Shown here in pieces: positions 11,601 to 22,855 of a DNA stretch of 64,000 nt. The notes under the pieces were generated by a model. The model had not been told where the DNA came from and made no database searches. It saw only the letters and a list, made by a program, of their open reading frames with translations. Both the position numbers and the translations under genes were made by a program. Origin of the DNA: Heterodera schachtii (taxonomy: Eukaryota; Nematoda; Chromadorea; Rhabditida; Heteroderidae); assembly GCA_023374025.1 (NCBI GenBank), contig SIJG01000015.1:1530697-1594696 (forward strand), written 5' to 3'. Within the stretch, counting starts at the first letter, position 1. Every line of letters starts with the position of its first letter.

Positions 11601-14152
11601 AGAAATTTCTCGCGTTTTTTGGGGTCTCGGTTCTCGTATCGTTTCTCGGGGTCGTTTCTCGGTTCTCATATCGTTTCTCGGGGTCATTTCCCGGTCTCGG
11701 TCTCGATTCTCGGTAAAAATCATTTCTCGCACATCCCTACCAATTAATTGTTTTTTTAAATATTTGTCCATTTTTTTATTTGGCGAAGCTACCCATAGAT
11801 TAATTGATTGAATATCTACATTAATTAATCCAATTCACCAACATGAACAACGGTCGGCCAAACATTCGAATTGCCTGTCTCTGAATGTCGCTCATAATCC
11901 AACCCAATTCATCGATTGGATTGACCTTTTGTCTCTGCAGAAGCAATTCATTGACATGTTCCATGACAGATTTGGCATTTGATTTCGTAAGACGGTATTC
12001 CATTTGCGCCAAAATGTTGCCAAAATTGGTCTCTAATCCCACCATTGCCGTTTTAATTGGATTGTTGAAATCCGACGGCAGAATTTTCATGCTGTACAAA
12101 CTCAGGATGATGATCTGATGCACTTTATCCTCTGAACAAAGAAAACACAATTAATCACAAGGAATTAATCCGTTAATTTTGTACAAATAAAAAATAAATC
12201 ATTTTTTTTAATTATGAGTACATAGAAACTTGAAACATTGACTAAAAATCCAAAAATTATTTTAAAACAATCACAATTACCCGTTCTGATAAACGGATTC
12301 GGTGCCGTTCTGCTGTCATTTTCTGACCGTGCCATTTGTACATTTTGAATTCCGATGGCACTCGGCCCCTCGCCCGCTTTTTCGTCCATTGGCCGCTTCA
12401 TTTTTCGGTCAACATTGGCCAATGATTGTTGTTGCTGTTGTCTGTGCCTTTCCGCTGCTTGCTCATTGCCTTCGCGAATTGTTAATGGCGGATTTGGCAC
12501 TCTGAAAAAGCTGCTTCTTGCCAATGGCGAATAACGGTCAGCAGTATTTTGACGTTCTGCTTTTGGAATTGTTTGAAAAATTGGCACCGATTCATTTTGC
12601 GTTTGGAGCGATGGAGACAACAGCTAAATTAAAATATTGGGTTCTGCAGAATGAGGCACAAATGGAACCGTATTGTGAGCGGAGTGCCGCGGCACAACAG
12701 AAGTTGGGCTATTCAACAAAAGACTCTGAAGAGATGGCGGCGATTCCAATTGCATCCCGTGCCAATTTGAAGATGGCGGCGATTCCAATGGCATTCCGTG
12801 CCAATTTGATGATTGTGCACCGTATTGGAAGGGATTTTGCACTCGCGGAATGTTTAGTTGGAGGAATGGCTTTTGCGCATGCATTAAAAGGCGAGTGAAC
12901 GAATTGGGCCGATTGTGAACAGCCGAAGCATTTGTTTGGTACATTTCGTTGAATGGCATTTGCTGCCGCGGGGGCGGTGGGCCCATAATTTGCCCTGTGA
13001 AAAATGTAACATTAGCTCTTTTTTGATTTATCAAAATTGCGTAACTGTAGCCAAATGAGGGATTACTGTCAGTTGGTACGGTAGGGACGGGTTCCATTTG
13101 TGAGTTCATTGAAAATGCAAAGTCGTCCATTTGGCCAACAGTGGAAGTCGGTAGTGGCGGAAGCATCTGAGAGAGGGAATGCCAATGCCTGGTAATCATC
13201 GCGAATGGCACTTCCTTAAGGCGTGTACCCCGCTGATTTGGTTGGATTGACTGGCCGTAATTTGGTGACCAGCAGCAGCCGCGGAATTGTCGGCATGGCC
13301 TTGGCCAATTCCTAGGGCCATCGGAAGGAGTACATCATCGAAAGTTTGGCCAGCCATTTGGTCGGAGGAGGACCCAAATGGGAGCGACGAGTGGTACGGA
13401 AGCTGATCACTGTGCTGCTGCCAATGGTCCGACGAAATGAACGCTTCGGTCTGTTGCTGTAACAGTTGGTCAGGCCACAGCATTTGTTCTGAATGAATGC
13501 GAATGGCACTTCATCAATAGGCCTAAGCCTTTTTTTGTCAGTCTGAAAAGCTCAAAAACCGTACCAAATGAAAGTGTTTCAAAACCTTTTGGCCTATATT
13601 TTAACATTTTTTTCCGCATATCGCATGATTTCCAAGAATAATTAACGAATTTGGTGCTTCTAAGTAAAGTTACGATAAAAGTTTGTCAAATTGACTTTTT
13701 TTTTACTAAATTTCATTGCGTTTACCCCAATTTCAAAATTTAAATGCCTTTATTATTTTTATTTTTTATTTTATTTTAGCCTCCCCTCACCCCTCGTTTT
13801 GCCTTCGTTCGCCGTCGTTCGTTGTTCGTCTTGGCCTATTTGCAGGTCAATAGAATGTTTGTTTTGACCGGCTGCCAATGCATCGGCCGATGATGATGAG
13901 GTTGGCTAATTAGTGGAATTTAATTTTGAATTTTATTAATAATTGGCTTACTCTGTCCATCTCTCTCTGCTCATTTTGCCCATTTTTTGATTGCGTCTCC
14001 GCCACACTCTCTCCGCTTTGGGCATTTTCTGTCGAATTTGCGCTGCTTTTCCTCCGCTTGTTTTGCCTCTCATTTCCATGCCCCGCCGCCGCCCATTCAT
14101 TAGCCAAAACAAAAATTGTTAAGAAAACGAGTAAAATTTTGTTGTTTATCAT
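8676..14152 (-). CDS. Paralogue A: secreted glutamine-rich protein with helical C-terminal region, unknown family
   Basis: The first exon (13952-14152) encodes a signal peptide (start MINNKILLVFL) and a Lys/Ser/Glu-rich stretch. Gln/Pro-rich exons follow at about 13229-13537, 13067-13166, 12669-12994 and 12281-12623. Five exons shared with paralogue B come after: 11852-12131, 10345-10537, 9993-10115, 9703-9944 and 8676-8946. These later junctions all agree in phase. The shared part has LYRKLAGLLE and APLIG motifs and reads as amphipathic helices. The join of exon 1 to exon 2 does not close in frame by any splice I could find, so the gene may carry a small indel or an extra exon, or exon 1 may belong elsewhere. 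Intron 10538-11851 holds a 1-kb transposon, and intron 10116-10344 a long CT tract. No domain is recognised. A secreted, lineage-specific role is inferred from the signal peptide only. Confidence 0.6.
10137..10335. repeat. CT-rich (GA on minus strand) low-complexity tract
   Basis: About 200 bases of almost pure C and T in TCTC/CCTC repeats, inside an intron of paralogue A just upstream of the exon at 9993-10115. On the gene strand it is a polypurine tract, not a polypyrimidine splice signal. Confidence 0.85.
10696..11739. mobile_element. hAT-type non-autonomous element, 1044 bp
   Basis: The ends are inverted copies of TAGGGATGTGCGAGA. The flanks are a perfect 8-bp duplication, CCAATTAA (10688-10695 and 11740-11747). 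The subterminal regions repeat TCTCGG/CCCGG motifs, and the middle carries the GC module found in other elements here. No transposase frame is seen. It lies in an intron of paralogue A. Confidence 0.88.
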
Positions 14153-14949
14153 CTTAATCACTTTTGGACAGAATTTGAAAAAAAATTGGTAAAATTATTT
14201 GTATTTTTAAAAATATATTTTTTATATTTTTGTAATTTTATTATAATTAAAAATATTAATATTAATAAAGAAGAGAAATTTAGATGAATTTTATAAATCT
14301 TTAAAGAAATATTGTTGTCATCATAAGAGACAACACTGCAAAAATTTTTACGTCAATGAAACAAAAAAAAAAGAGAAAAATGATGAAAATAAATGTCATG
14401 TCATGAAATACATATGCATTAATAAAAATGAAAAGTCAAATTAATAACTGTTTTTTGTAAAATAAATCTCAGAGTAATTAATAAATTCATTCATTATATT
14501 TCATTAGCCAATTTTCTTCCGGCGGATATTCGAAATTTTACGACAAACAAATTTTGATATTTATATTCTCTCACTAACAAAAAATCTACTTTCCTTGTAA
14601 AAAACAAAACGAAAAGCATGAAATATTTCTCCTTTTCCGGTTTTTTAATTCAAATTTTTAACAAAAAATCAAAAATTCATCTCTTAGCATGCAATCAATA
14701 AAACAAAAAGCATTCAAAGAATCGACCTTAAATTACAAAAAAGCTTAATCTTCATTGTAAAAATGCCATAAAATTCATTTAATTTGAATAATTTCCAATG
14801 ATGGAATTCTTAATTTTAAAACTATAAATTTTTCTTTTCCCGGTTGAAAGTTAGGTCCTGGATTTAAATTTTTTTTTGGCTTTATTGTGGTTTTCAAGCT
14901 TTGACTTTTTGGGTCCTTATCTAATCGCCTAGAAGGTTATATGATATTT

Positions 14950-15780
14950 GCGGCCCTTAACATAATGGTCTGCTGAAAATCGGACATTTTCGGTCAACGG
15001 AACAAATCTTTATTTTTTAAAAATTAATTACACTAAGGCAGTTGATTATTTTAATTAATTTAACCAATTATTCTTGAACACATCAATCATATTTAAATTT
15101 TAATAATTTTCAACAATTTTACAATTCGTCTTTTTAATTTCTTCACTATTTTTATTTAAATTTCAATACTGTCGCAACAATATTTCATCATTTCTTTTAG
15201 GGTAGTACACGACCGGTTATTAGTCGGTACCCCCGCCGGTTTTCGACTTCCATGTTTTCGGTTTTGGTTAACCGACCCTGCACTATCCTAATTCTTTCCC
15301 CAAGATTATCATACCGCTGAATCAATTCTGTTATAGGCTCTGTCATTCTCAACATATTTTTCAATCGGTCTTGATTCAGTCTTCTTGTAGGATTTCATAG
15401 AGTGATCAGAAGCCGCGCTACAATATAAATCGACAGAGTTATTTTAATAGTGAGGCATGCTTGCTTCCTTAAGCAAGCATTTTTTAGCTAACATTAAGTT
15501 GGTTGAGGCCTTCAGCCAGCTCAAATTTGAAATGAAATAATAAAATTGTGAAGAAATAAAAACGAATTGTAAAATTTGTTGAAAATTAAATTCAAATATA
15601 TTGATGTGTTCATGAATAATTGGTTACATTAATTAAAAGCATGAATTGTTTTATTATAATTAAAAAAGAATAATGATTTGTGTTCCGTTGGCCGCAAATG
15701 TCCGAAAATGGCCCTTAAAAGAAATTGACCGCAAATGTCCGAGGCGCAAAAGTCCGATTTTTAGCAGACCGTAAATGACA
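14950..15780. repeat. Large foldback (inverted-repeat) element
   Basis: The left arm near 14955-15165 (GGTCTGCTGAAAATCGGAC...) reappears inverted near 15535-15770 (...GTCCGATTTTTAGCAGACC). The arms extend through sequences such as CAATTATTC and ACAATTCGT. The centre holds another GC-richer piece (15200-15300). I could not fix exact ends or a target duplication. Class unknown, possibly a DNA transposon derivative. Confidence 0.65.
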
Positions 15781-16189
15781 CGGCCTAGAAATACCTAACA
15801 AATATTTTCTAAACATTATTTCGAAGATACGAAGTTTGTTAGGTTAGGTCAACAAAAAAAAAATGAAGCATCTTCCCACCGTCGCTTATCGACAGCGCCG
15901 GGCACATTTTCATTTTTTGGATCCAGAAAATCTTATTCCAAAAAATCAACATAAATTTTTACTAAGAAGGATATATTAAGGTCTAATATAAGTTCCATCA
16001 TAGCGGGGACTTGAATTGTTTACTGATTTTTTAAAAATTGGTCAAACAAAATTTTTAATTTTCATATATCATTTGAAAGAGAAAATTTTGCCTTTTTATT
16101 AGGCCATATTATATTGGCTATTTGCTGCTTATCTCGTGTCACATTCAGTCAGATTTGTTTCAAAAAGATTTATATGAGTGAATATATGA

Positions 16190-16400
16190 ACGAGCTGGGG
16201 AAGCTTTTGAGGGAAAAACTATGGGGCGGGCCGGCTTTGAACCGGCGTCTCTGGCTTTCCGGAACAGTGTTCTACCAGCTGAACTACCGACCCTGTCCTC
16301 TCCAGTTCTCCACTTTGCTCGACCATATAGGATCAATTATCGCCTCAATTGATCCATTAATCTTCCTCTCGGAGAAGCTTCTTCTTCTCTATCTCATGAG
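16190..16400 (-). repeat. tRNA-derived dispersed repeat (SINE-like), copy 1
   Basis: On the minus strand 16222-16293 folds like a tRNA. Acceptor strands GGGTCGG and CCGCCCC pair with one mismatch. The D stem is GTTC/GAAC, and the T arm GCCGG-TTCAAAG-CCGGC is perfect. The anticodon stem is poor and the base before the anticodon is C instead of U, so this is not a normal tRNA gene. The flanks (GAGGGAAAAACTATGGGG on one side and CGCCTCAATTGAT on the other) recur at 25.1-25.5 kb, which marks a dispersed family. Confidence 0.7.
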
Positions 16401-16936
16401 TGTTCATAAACTACTGATTCAACAAGGCCAAAAAGTGAACTCATGCGATTATTATGTTCAGACCTATAAGCTCTTCATACAGCAAATTTTTGAAATTTTT
16501 TGAAACAATAGGAAAGAATTTCTTAAAAGCCCCTTTTATCAAGAACCTCAGGAAAATATTTGTTAAGATAAATAAAAATTTAATGCCTCCTCAAATGTGA
16601 GTGATTTTAGCAAGACCTTGGCAAATTCACGGCGCCATAATTTTGTGAATTCGTAAGTGGAAACACTAATGAATTGGTGAATTTAATCACGAAATAAATG
16701 CTGAAAATTATCAAGAAAAGAAATATGACAAATTAGCTCATTCGGACGACTTGACCATGTTACAGAGGCTCTTCAAAAAATGCTTTTCCTTTAAAATGAA
16801 ACCAACAATAAAAAGAGGAATAAAAAAGGTTAGCTGAATTTGATTCTGGCCAGAGAAATTTGTAAATTAAAAAAAACTGAATCAAAAAGTGCGGGAACTT
16901 TTTAACCATCATCAAATGCTTATGGTTTTTTTTACG

Positions 16937-19900
16937 TCAACTTCTTTCATTTCCGTTACATTTTTCGGTGAAAATATCACAATTGGCATTGGCACCACTT
17001 TTGTCCATCATTTTGGCATTGGCCTTCTGTTCCCACTGTTTGATCAATTCGTTCAGTTGGTAAACGGACTTAATCAAAAACTGCTTGATTATATTCCACG
17101 ATTTGTCCTCATATGTTGGCATCTCGGAAACAAACTCTCGCACCTTTTCACTCGAAAGAGCAATTTTCAGAATGGCACCGTACAAAAGGGCATAAATATT
17201 GGCATTGAATATGAAATCGGACATATTTTGATCCGAATACTTTGCCTTGAATTCTTCGAGTGCAGTGGACATTATTTGTTTAAATGTTATGGCATAACTC
17301 ACTCTTGAAGAAGAAAAAAACAATAAAGCAATTTAGTTGTTCATTATTTTTATATTAAATAAAATCAAAAATTTTTAATCATAAATTAAAAATAAATAAA
17401 TAAATATTTGGTATCATTCGCTGAAATGAATCGTTGGAATCTAATTTTAGCTCACTTAATTAAAGTTACGAAAAGTTATGCCAAAAATGAAAGAAATTAG
17501 AGACCCAGTCGGACCCGGAAAAGCCGGGCCCGGCAAAACCGATTCGGGATTTTAAATTTTTCGGGCCGGACATTTTCAAAAAAAAATCTGATCCCGGGCC
17601 TGCCTCTCCAAATTCGGTCAAACTGGATTTTTCCACAATTCCCGAACCGGTTGCCGGACCCCGAAAAATCGACTTGGCTCGGTCTCTAAAAAATCATAGA
17701 TTTCACAAAATCACTGATTTGAAATGATTGGCCGAATATGATGACCGGTTCGGAAAATGCATATGTGTGATTAGCTTTGAAGCTTTAAACTTGCCGCGGT
17801 GCCATTGTTTCATTGGTCAGCCAGACAATTAGCTTCAAGTCCAGCCTTTCCGCCTTCTCCTTGAGCAGGCACACGATGTTCTGCTGCTGCGCTGTTTGTT
17901 TCAACAATTCCGATCGATCCAAAACATTGCCGCCAATTAGCGGGGCAAAAGTCATTTCGACTGCAAAAAACACCAAATTCATTTCTTCTTTCCATTGCTC
18001 AATTAGATCAGAGTCAATCAACAAAGTATTCTTAATAAATAAAAACTAATAAATTTAAAATGTTTTTCACCCCCACAATTTTGTCTCTGTGCGTTGAATT
18101 AATTAATCGAAGTGATGATGCGAATTCCCTGTAAAGATATTTCCTCGCTCCGATAAGCCAAACGATCAATGCCACCCTTTGCGATTTTTTCGGAAAATCC
18201 TAAATAAAACTATTGAGAATTTGAAAAAATTTTTCATGCCTTATATTTGTGTGCATCGCTTTTGTCGTATGGCGCCTCCAATAATCCGATTAATTTCCTG
18301 TAAAGACGGCGATAAAAGAAAAGCACGCCCGTCCTTGAAAAATCTTCCGATGATTCTTTTCCGATGAGTTCGCTTTAAAAAATATAATTTCAGATTAGTT
18401 TCAGACAAATCCTTTCCTTATTTAAATTAAATGAAATCACGCTTTTTATATCAAAAATTAAAAAAATATTTTTCTTTTCTCAACTTCGCCTCCTAAACAA
18501 GCTGTTGGCCATTTTACCAACCAAATAATTGGGTTTCAAGAACAAATCTCTGGCCACGTACCCCTAGCCAATGTTTTCTTTGTGTAATTTCAAAAAATAG
18601 ACTCGAAATTAAACCCGTTGTCGAGAAAATCCCGGTTTGCCCCGGTTCACTTCAAAAGGCTTTGGCCAAATGCCGTGCCGATTTGTCCATCGATTTCGCC
18701 GATCATTTCGCTGTACATTGTATTTCCTCTGATCAGTTCGTCGTTTAAAATCCAATTTTGGATGTGTGCCACTACTTCATTCGGCTTTATTTCTCCCATA
18801 GTACCAAACAATTTGGCAAAAAATTGATCATGATTTGGCGAGCCAGAAGAATAAATCAGCTTCAAGTCGCTATTAATGGAGGACGAATCTTTGCCAAGAG
18901 CAGCTAAAGTCAGGCCAACAATGTGAAGCACTTGTTGGACTTAATTTGTAAATGCTTTATAAAAGGGGTAATTAATTTCTAATTACCAATTTGCTTTTCA
19001 CTTTGACTGATTGAACTCCGTCCCGGCATTTCGCCAGCAGAAGCGGACTGTCGTCCCACTGCTTCTGGTGGCTGATTTTTTGTCTTCTTTTCCATTTTCG
19101 CTTTGGCCTCACTTTTGGTTGCTTCGTCCTCAACAATTGGTCGTTTCATCCTTCGCTTCTCATTTTCATTTGCCATTTGCTCCGTGTTTTTTGTTTCGAC
19201 TTCACTTTGATCAATGTTAGCTGAATTATGCGGCACATTTTGATAACGGAAATAATTGGACGGATTTTGTTGCATTTGCGACGATGAAGAAGCCCCAAAG
19301 GGATTAGTCAGATGATAATCACTGTCCAAAGGTGAGTGTTGCAACAATCCCTGCTGGTGATTAGATGAATTGAGCAGGTGAGGCCGATAATTACCTTCAT
19401 CATTATTTGGTGATGAAGAAGCCGCAAAATTAATTAGCATTTGATTTAAATTTTCATCAAGTTTCAAATATGACTCTGTTTGATCATTGGGATGAAAGAA
19501 CTGATTTTCTGCCATTTGCATATTTTTTTGGTCTTGGTAAACATTTGAATCGGTTAAAGGCTCAACCAAATTTTGGTTAAGGAAAAGGCTTTGATCAGTC
19601 AAACAGTGACTGTTTAAATAATCAATGATTGTTTTGTCCGATTTGAACTCTGTATTCATAAAATACTGCACATCTTCAGGAGGTGCTCTCAAATTACTCT
19701 CAAATAATTGCTCTGAGTTAATGAGGTGATTTGCTTCTATCAAATTTTGGTTGATTTGACTGGGGCCAATGCCATAATTTTGTTGTGCCAAATACTGGTG
19801 AAACTGATCAGGGCCAAGACCCAGAGTTGGCTGCACATTCTGATCGGTTTGAGCCGGATAAAAGCTAACTGCGGAATGAGTGCCAATCTGCTGATCAGGG

Positions 19901-20534
19901 CGGAGCAAAGCATTGTTTGGAACAGCACTGAGAGCATAAGCTGATTCCAAATTTTGACTTATTTGGTGAGTGCCTTGTGCTGGCATTGTATTTCGTCCAA
20001 TTTGCCCATAATTTTGGTCATAATTTTGTGCTTTTTGTTGCTTTGTTTGACTTGGATTGTAGCCAACAAATGCTTCGTTCACCATTTGTCGATTGGCATT
20101 AACCGCTTTTGCTATTAAGTGCTGCTGATTGCCTTGGTCCGATGGAATGGCATTATTTGGCAGTCCAATCTTCTGCCGCCCAATCTGAGCAGCAAAATTG
20201 ATATGTTGCGTTTGTGCCGTCTTCGATGGCACAGGTCGTTTTGGTTCGCGGACAGAAGCGACTTGTGAATTGGGTTCCGAAGACTCTTTTGAGGTCATTC
20301 TTTGGACAAATGCACGAAAGTCCTTTTTGTCGACATTGTAAACTAAACAATGTTTTACCCTTTTAAATTTCCTAATAATTTTTAATTTTATTACAATGTT
20401 TTATTTAAATTTTCCTAATAATTTTTAATTTTATTTTTAATATTTGTCACGAATTTTTGTTTCCACAGTTTAATTTCAACTGACAACGGAATAAGCAATA
20501 AAAAAAATTGAATCATTTCTAATACCAAAACCAT
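16937..20534 (-). CDS. Paralogue B: Q/N-rich protein with helical C-terminal region and a VQ-like motif
   Basis: Seven exons close in frame (about 857 residues): 20451-20534, 18987-20322, 18651-18939, 18240-18372, 18071-18199, 17795-18030 and 16937-17303. Exon 1 (MVLVLEMIQFFLLLIPLSV) would be a signal peptide, but it is AT-rich and the least certain. The 445-codon second exon is rich in Gln and Asn (prion-like composition). It opens with DFRAFVQRMTS, which fits the core of the plant VQ motif (F-x-x-x-V-Q-x-h-T), and ends with a basic, nuclear-localisation-like stretch (KRRMKRP). The later exons match paralogue A exon by exon and phase by phase (LYRKLIGLLE, APLIG). Two introns need GC donors (AAG/GCATGA, CG/GCAAGT). 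No known domain was identified; any effector role is inference. Confidence 0.65.
17497..17691. repeat. GC-rich inverted-repeat element in an intron of paralogue B
   Basis: It is bounded by TTAGAGACCCAGTC and the inverse, GACTTGGCTCGGTCTCTAA. The inside is built of CCGGACCCGG/GGCCCGG motifs, unlike the AT-rich surroundings. Related pieces start at about 41697 (TAGAGACCGAGCCGGACCGG), 45880 and 46365. No clear target duplication was found. Confidence 0.6.
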
Positions 20535-22855
20535 TCTTGATAAAGCGACGCTATTTTTTAAGCTTAAGAGCCAATAAAACCGCAAAATTTTGTAAATTCT
20601 CAAAAAAAGATTGAAAATTTGTCCCCCGCACATTTTGGGTTGCTATATATTTTTATTGCGATGTCTTTGTTCGGCTGCTGCTCACAATTTTTGTGGCCTT
20701 TCCACACCTCCGTCGCCTCTTTCTGCTGTTTGTCTTTGTTACGGTCAGTGCCATCATTTCCTGGCACTTTTTATGTTTTTTCAATTAAAAAGTGAATGGT
20801 CAGAATTCTCCACCACCCTCCAAAAATGAAAAGTTTTGAAGGAAAATAGAGTATATTTTTACACTTTGTAACAATGTTTTGGTAAAAATTCTGTTAAAAA
20901 GTACATAGATCTCATCACTTAACAGTGTAAAAATTCCCTAAATCCAAAATATGTCGAAAAATAGTTTAAAATTGAGCTTTTCTCATTAATAATGATCATT
21001 TGATAGCTCTGCTGGAGGCGATAAATTCAAAATGGGTGAAGAAAAACACACGACCAAAGGTTACATAATTTATGCCAAATCTAAAAACTAATTTAAACCT
21101 TATTGCATTGTTGACTAATTAGCTAATTAGTTTGGTTAACGCCTGTTTATTTTTGACCTCGTTCATTGCGCCGTCCCTTGTCTCTGCCCGCACGACAAAA
21201 ACCAATGAATGGCGGCAGAAAAAGAGTTGCCCAGACAAAAGTGGTGAACAAATTCATATTCAGTGATTAAAATCTGTTATAATTATTTCTTAAATAAAAA
21301 AATAATAATTTTAAGAAATATTACCCATAAATGAATATGTAATTTATTAGTAATTTCAATTTTAATATTGCTACCATCTTTCACATATTAAAGCAATTTC
21401 TTCGCTTCTCCTCATTTTTTTATTGATTCTTTTCATGTGAAAATGGCAAATAATTTCTCCTGTAATGAATAGCGCTATAAATTATATGGTTTTAAAATAT
21501 GCATATGTCATTAAGAAAGGGGCTCAAAAATAGCATTATGGACTTTCTGGAAATTTAAAAAAATACACCCCTTAAAAAGAGAATTATTTAGAAATTTGAC
21601 AAATTTATAGGTATTTGTTCGTTTCCGAAATTTTCCGCTGACAACATAATGAGATTATTACCAAAATCTTGAGATGTATTTAGTTTGCCATTGATGAAGC
21701 TAGAATTTGATAAAAATTGGCATTTTTAGGTTAAATCCATTTTTGGCTGTTTTCTGTATTTTTTAAGATTGTTTAAGCACAACTTGAATATACACACATT
21801 TTTTGGGATTTTTAATATCCATATTTGGTGTTTTTTAGTCCGTATAATTTAAAGCCCTAGTAATGACATTAAATTAATTATAATTATAGTCTCCACTCAT
21901 TTGTCAGTTATATGATAGGGTTTTTATGAATTGAATTTTTTACTTTTTTGCTGAATAAATTAAAACAATGACAAAATTCTTTTCTATAGCCAATCAACGG
22001 AATCCCGAGATTCAGATTCTCAATGTTTGTGCAACTCAACAGATGGCCAATATTCAGAACAAATCGAAAAATAAAAGTGAAAGTGCCATTTTTTTAAAAT
22101 TTTTTTCAGAATTAGTAATTTTGGTAAAATTTCTGTTAATAAATTGCATTGGAATTTTCAAAAATTTCAGGCGGGCGCCTATTGGCACCGCCGGAGCCTA
22201 AAAATTTTAATTTTTTCGTAAAATTTGTTCAAAATCGCTAAATTTGCTCATTTTTTGGACAAAATCTGTTAACAAATCACATTAAAACTCACTAAGAATT
22301 TTCCCAAAGGTGCCTATCGGCGCCGCCGGACCCCCCGCGCCCCCCAATTCTCCAAATTTTCATTGGAAAGAAGAAGATGTAATAGTCCCTTTTCCAAAAA
22401 TGTTCTAAAGTAATGTAAAATGACATGAAAAAAGATTTGATGAAAATCATTGAATAAATTTTTCAAGCAAAAATATAGAAATATAACAAAAACTTGAAAT
22501 CATCTTTAATTTGGTTAAGAATTTTAAAATTTATCATATTAAAATATTAAAAATTTTATCATTTTTATATTTTTTCAAAACTTTCCGACTTCCGGTTGCC
22601 GACGTTTTTGGGGTCGGAATTCCAATTTCCGACTTCCAAAAAATTTTTGGGCCTCGGAATGCCATCCCTGTGCACATTGCAATTATTTTTTTGAATTCAT
22701 TACTAATAAATTTATCAACAATCAAAATTCATAAATACTTTTGATTGTTTTTAAATTTTAAAAATCCGAAATTCAACGATCTGTCACATCCAAGCGTTTT
22801 ATACGTTTTATCTTCACATTTTATTTTAATATTTATTTATCACGCTTTTGCTGCG
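20535..22855. other. Intergenic, no gene seen
   Basis: AT-rich sequence without supported exons. The right part, about 22110-22671, is a partial transposon. It has two copies of the GC module (near 22170 and 22310) and a right end ...CGGAATGCCATCCCTG identical in type to the element at 36.4-37.2 kb, but no matching left end was found. Confidence 0.6.
22110..22671. mobile_element. Partial hAT-type element (left end missing)
   Basis: It ends in GCCTCGGAATGCCATCCCTG, the same terminus as the complete element at 36416-37172, and carries the TTCCGACTTCC repeats next to it. The left terminus is not visible, so this is a truncated or decayed copy. The left coordinate is approximate. Confidence 0.6.

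Larger units (their letters stand above)
14153..16936. other. Intergenic stretch with foldback repeats
   Basis: AT-rich DNA between paralogues A and B with no supported exon. It holds the long foldback repeat at about 14950-15780 and a tRNA-derived repeat at about 16190-16400, described separately. Nothing else was recognised. Confidence 0.6.

Noticed and set aside
16222..16293. Functional tRNA gene on the minus strand
   Set aside because: The anticodon stem has mismatches, the base before the anticodon is not U, and the flanks are repeated at 25 kb, so it is part of a dispersed repeat.
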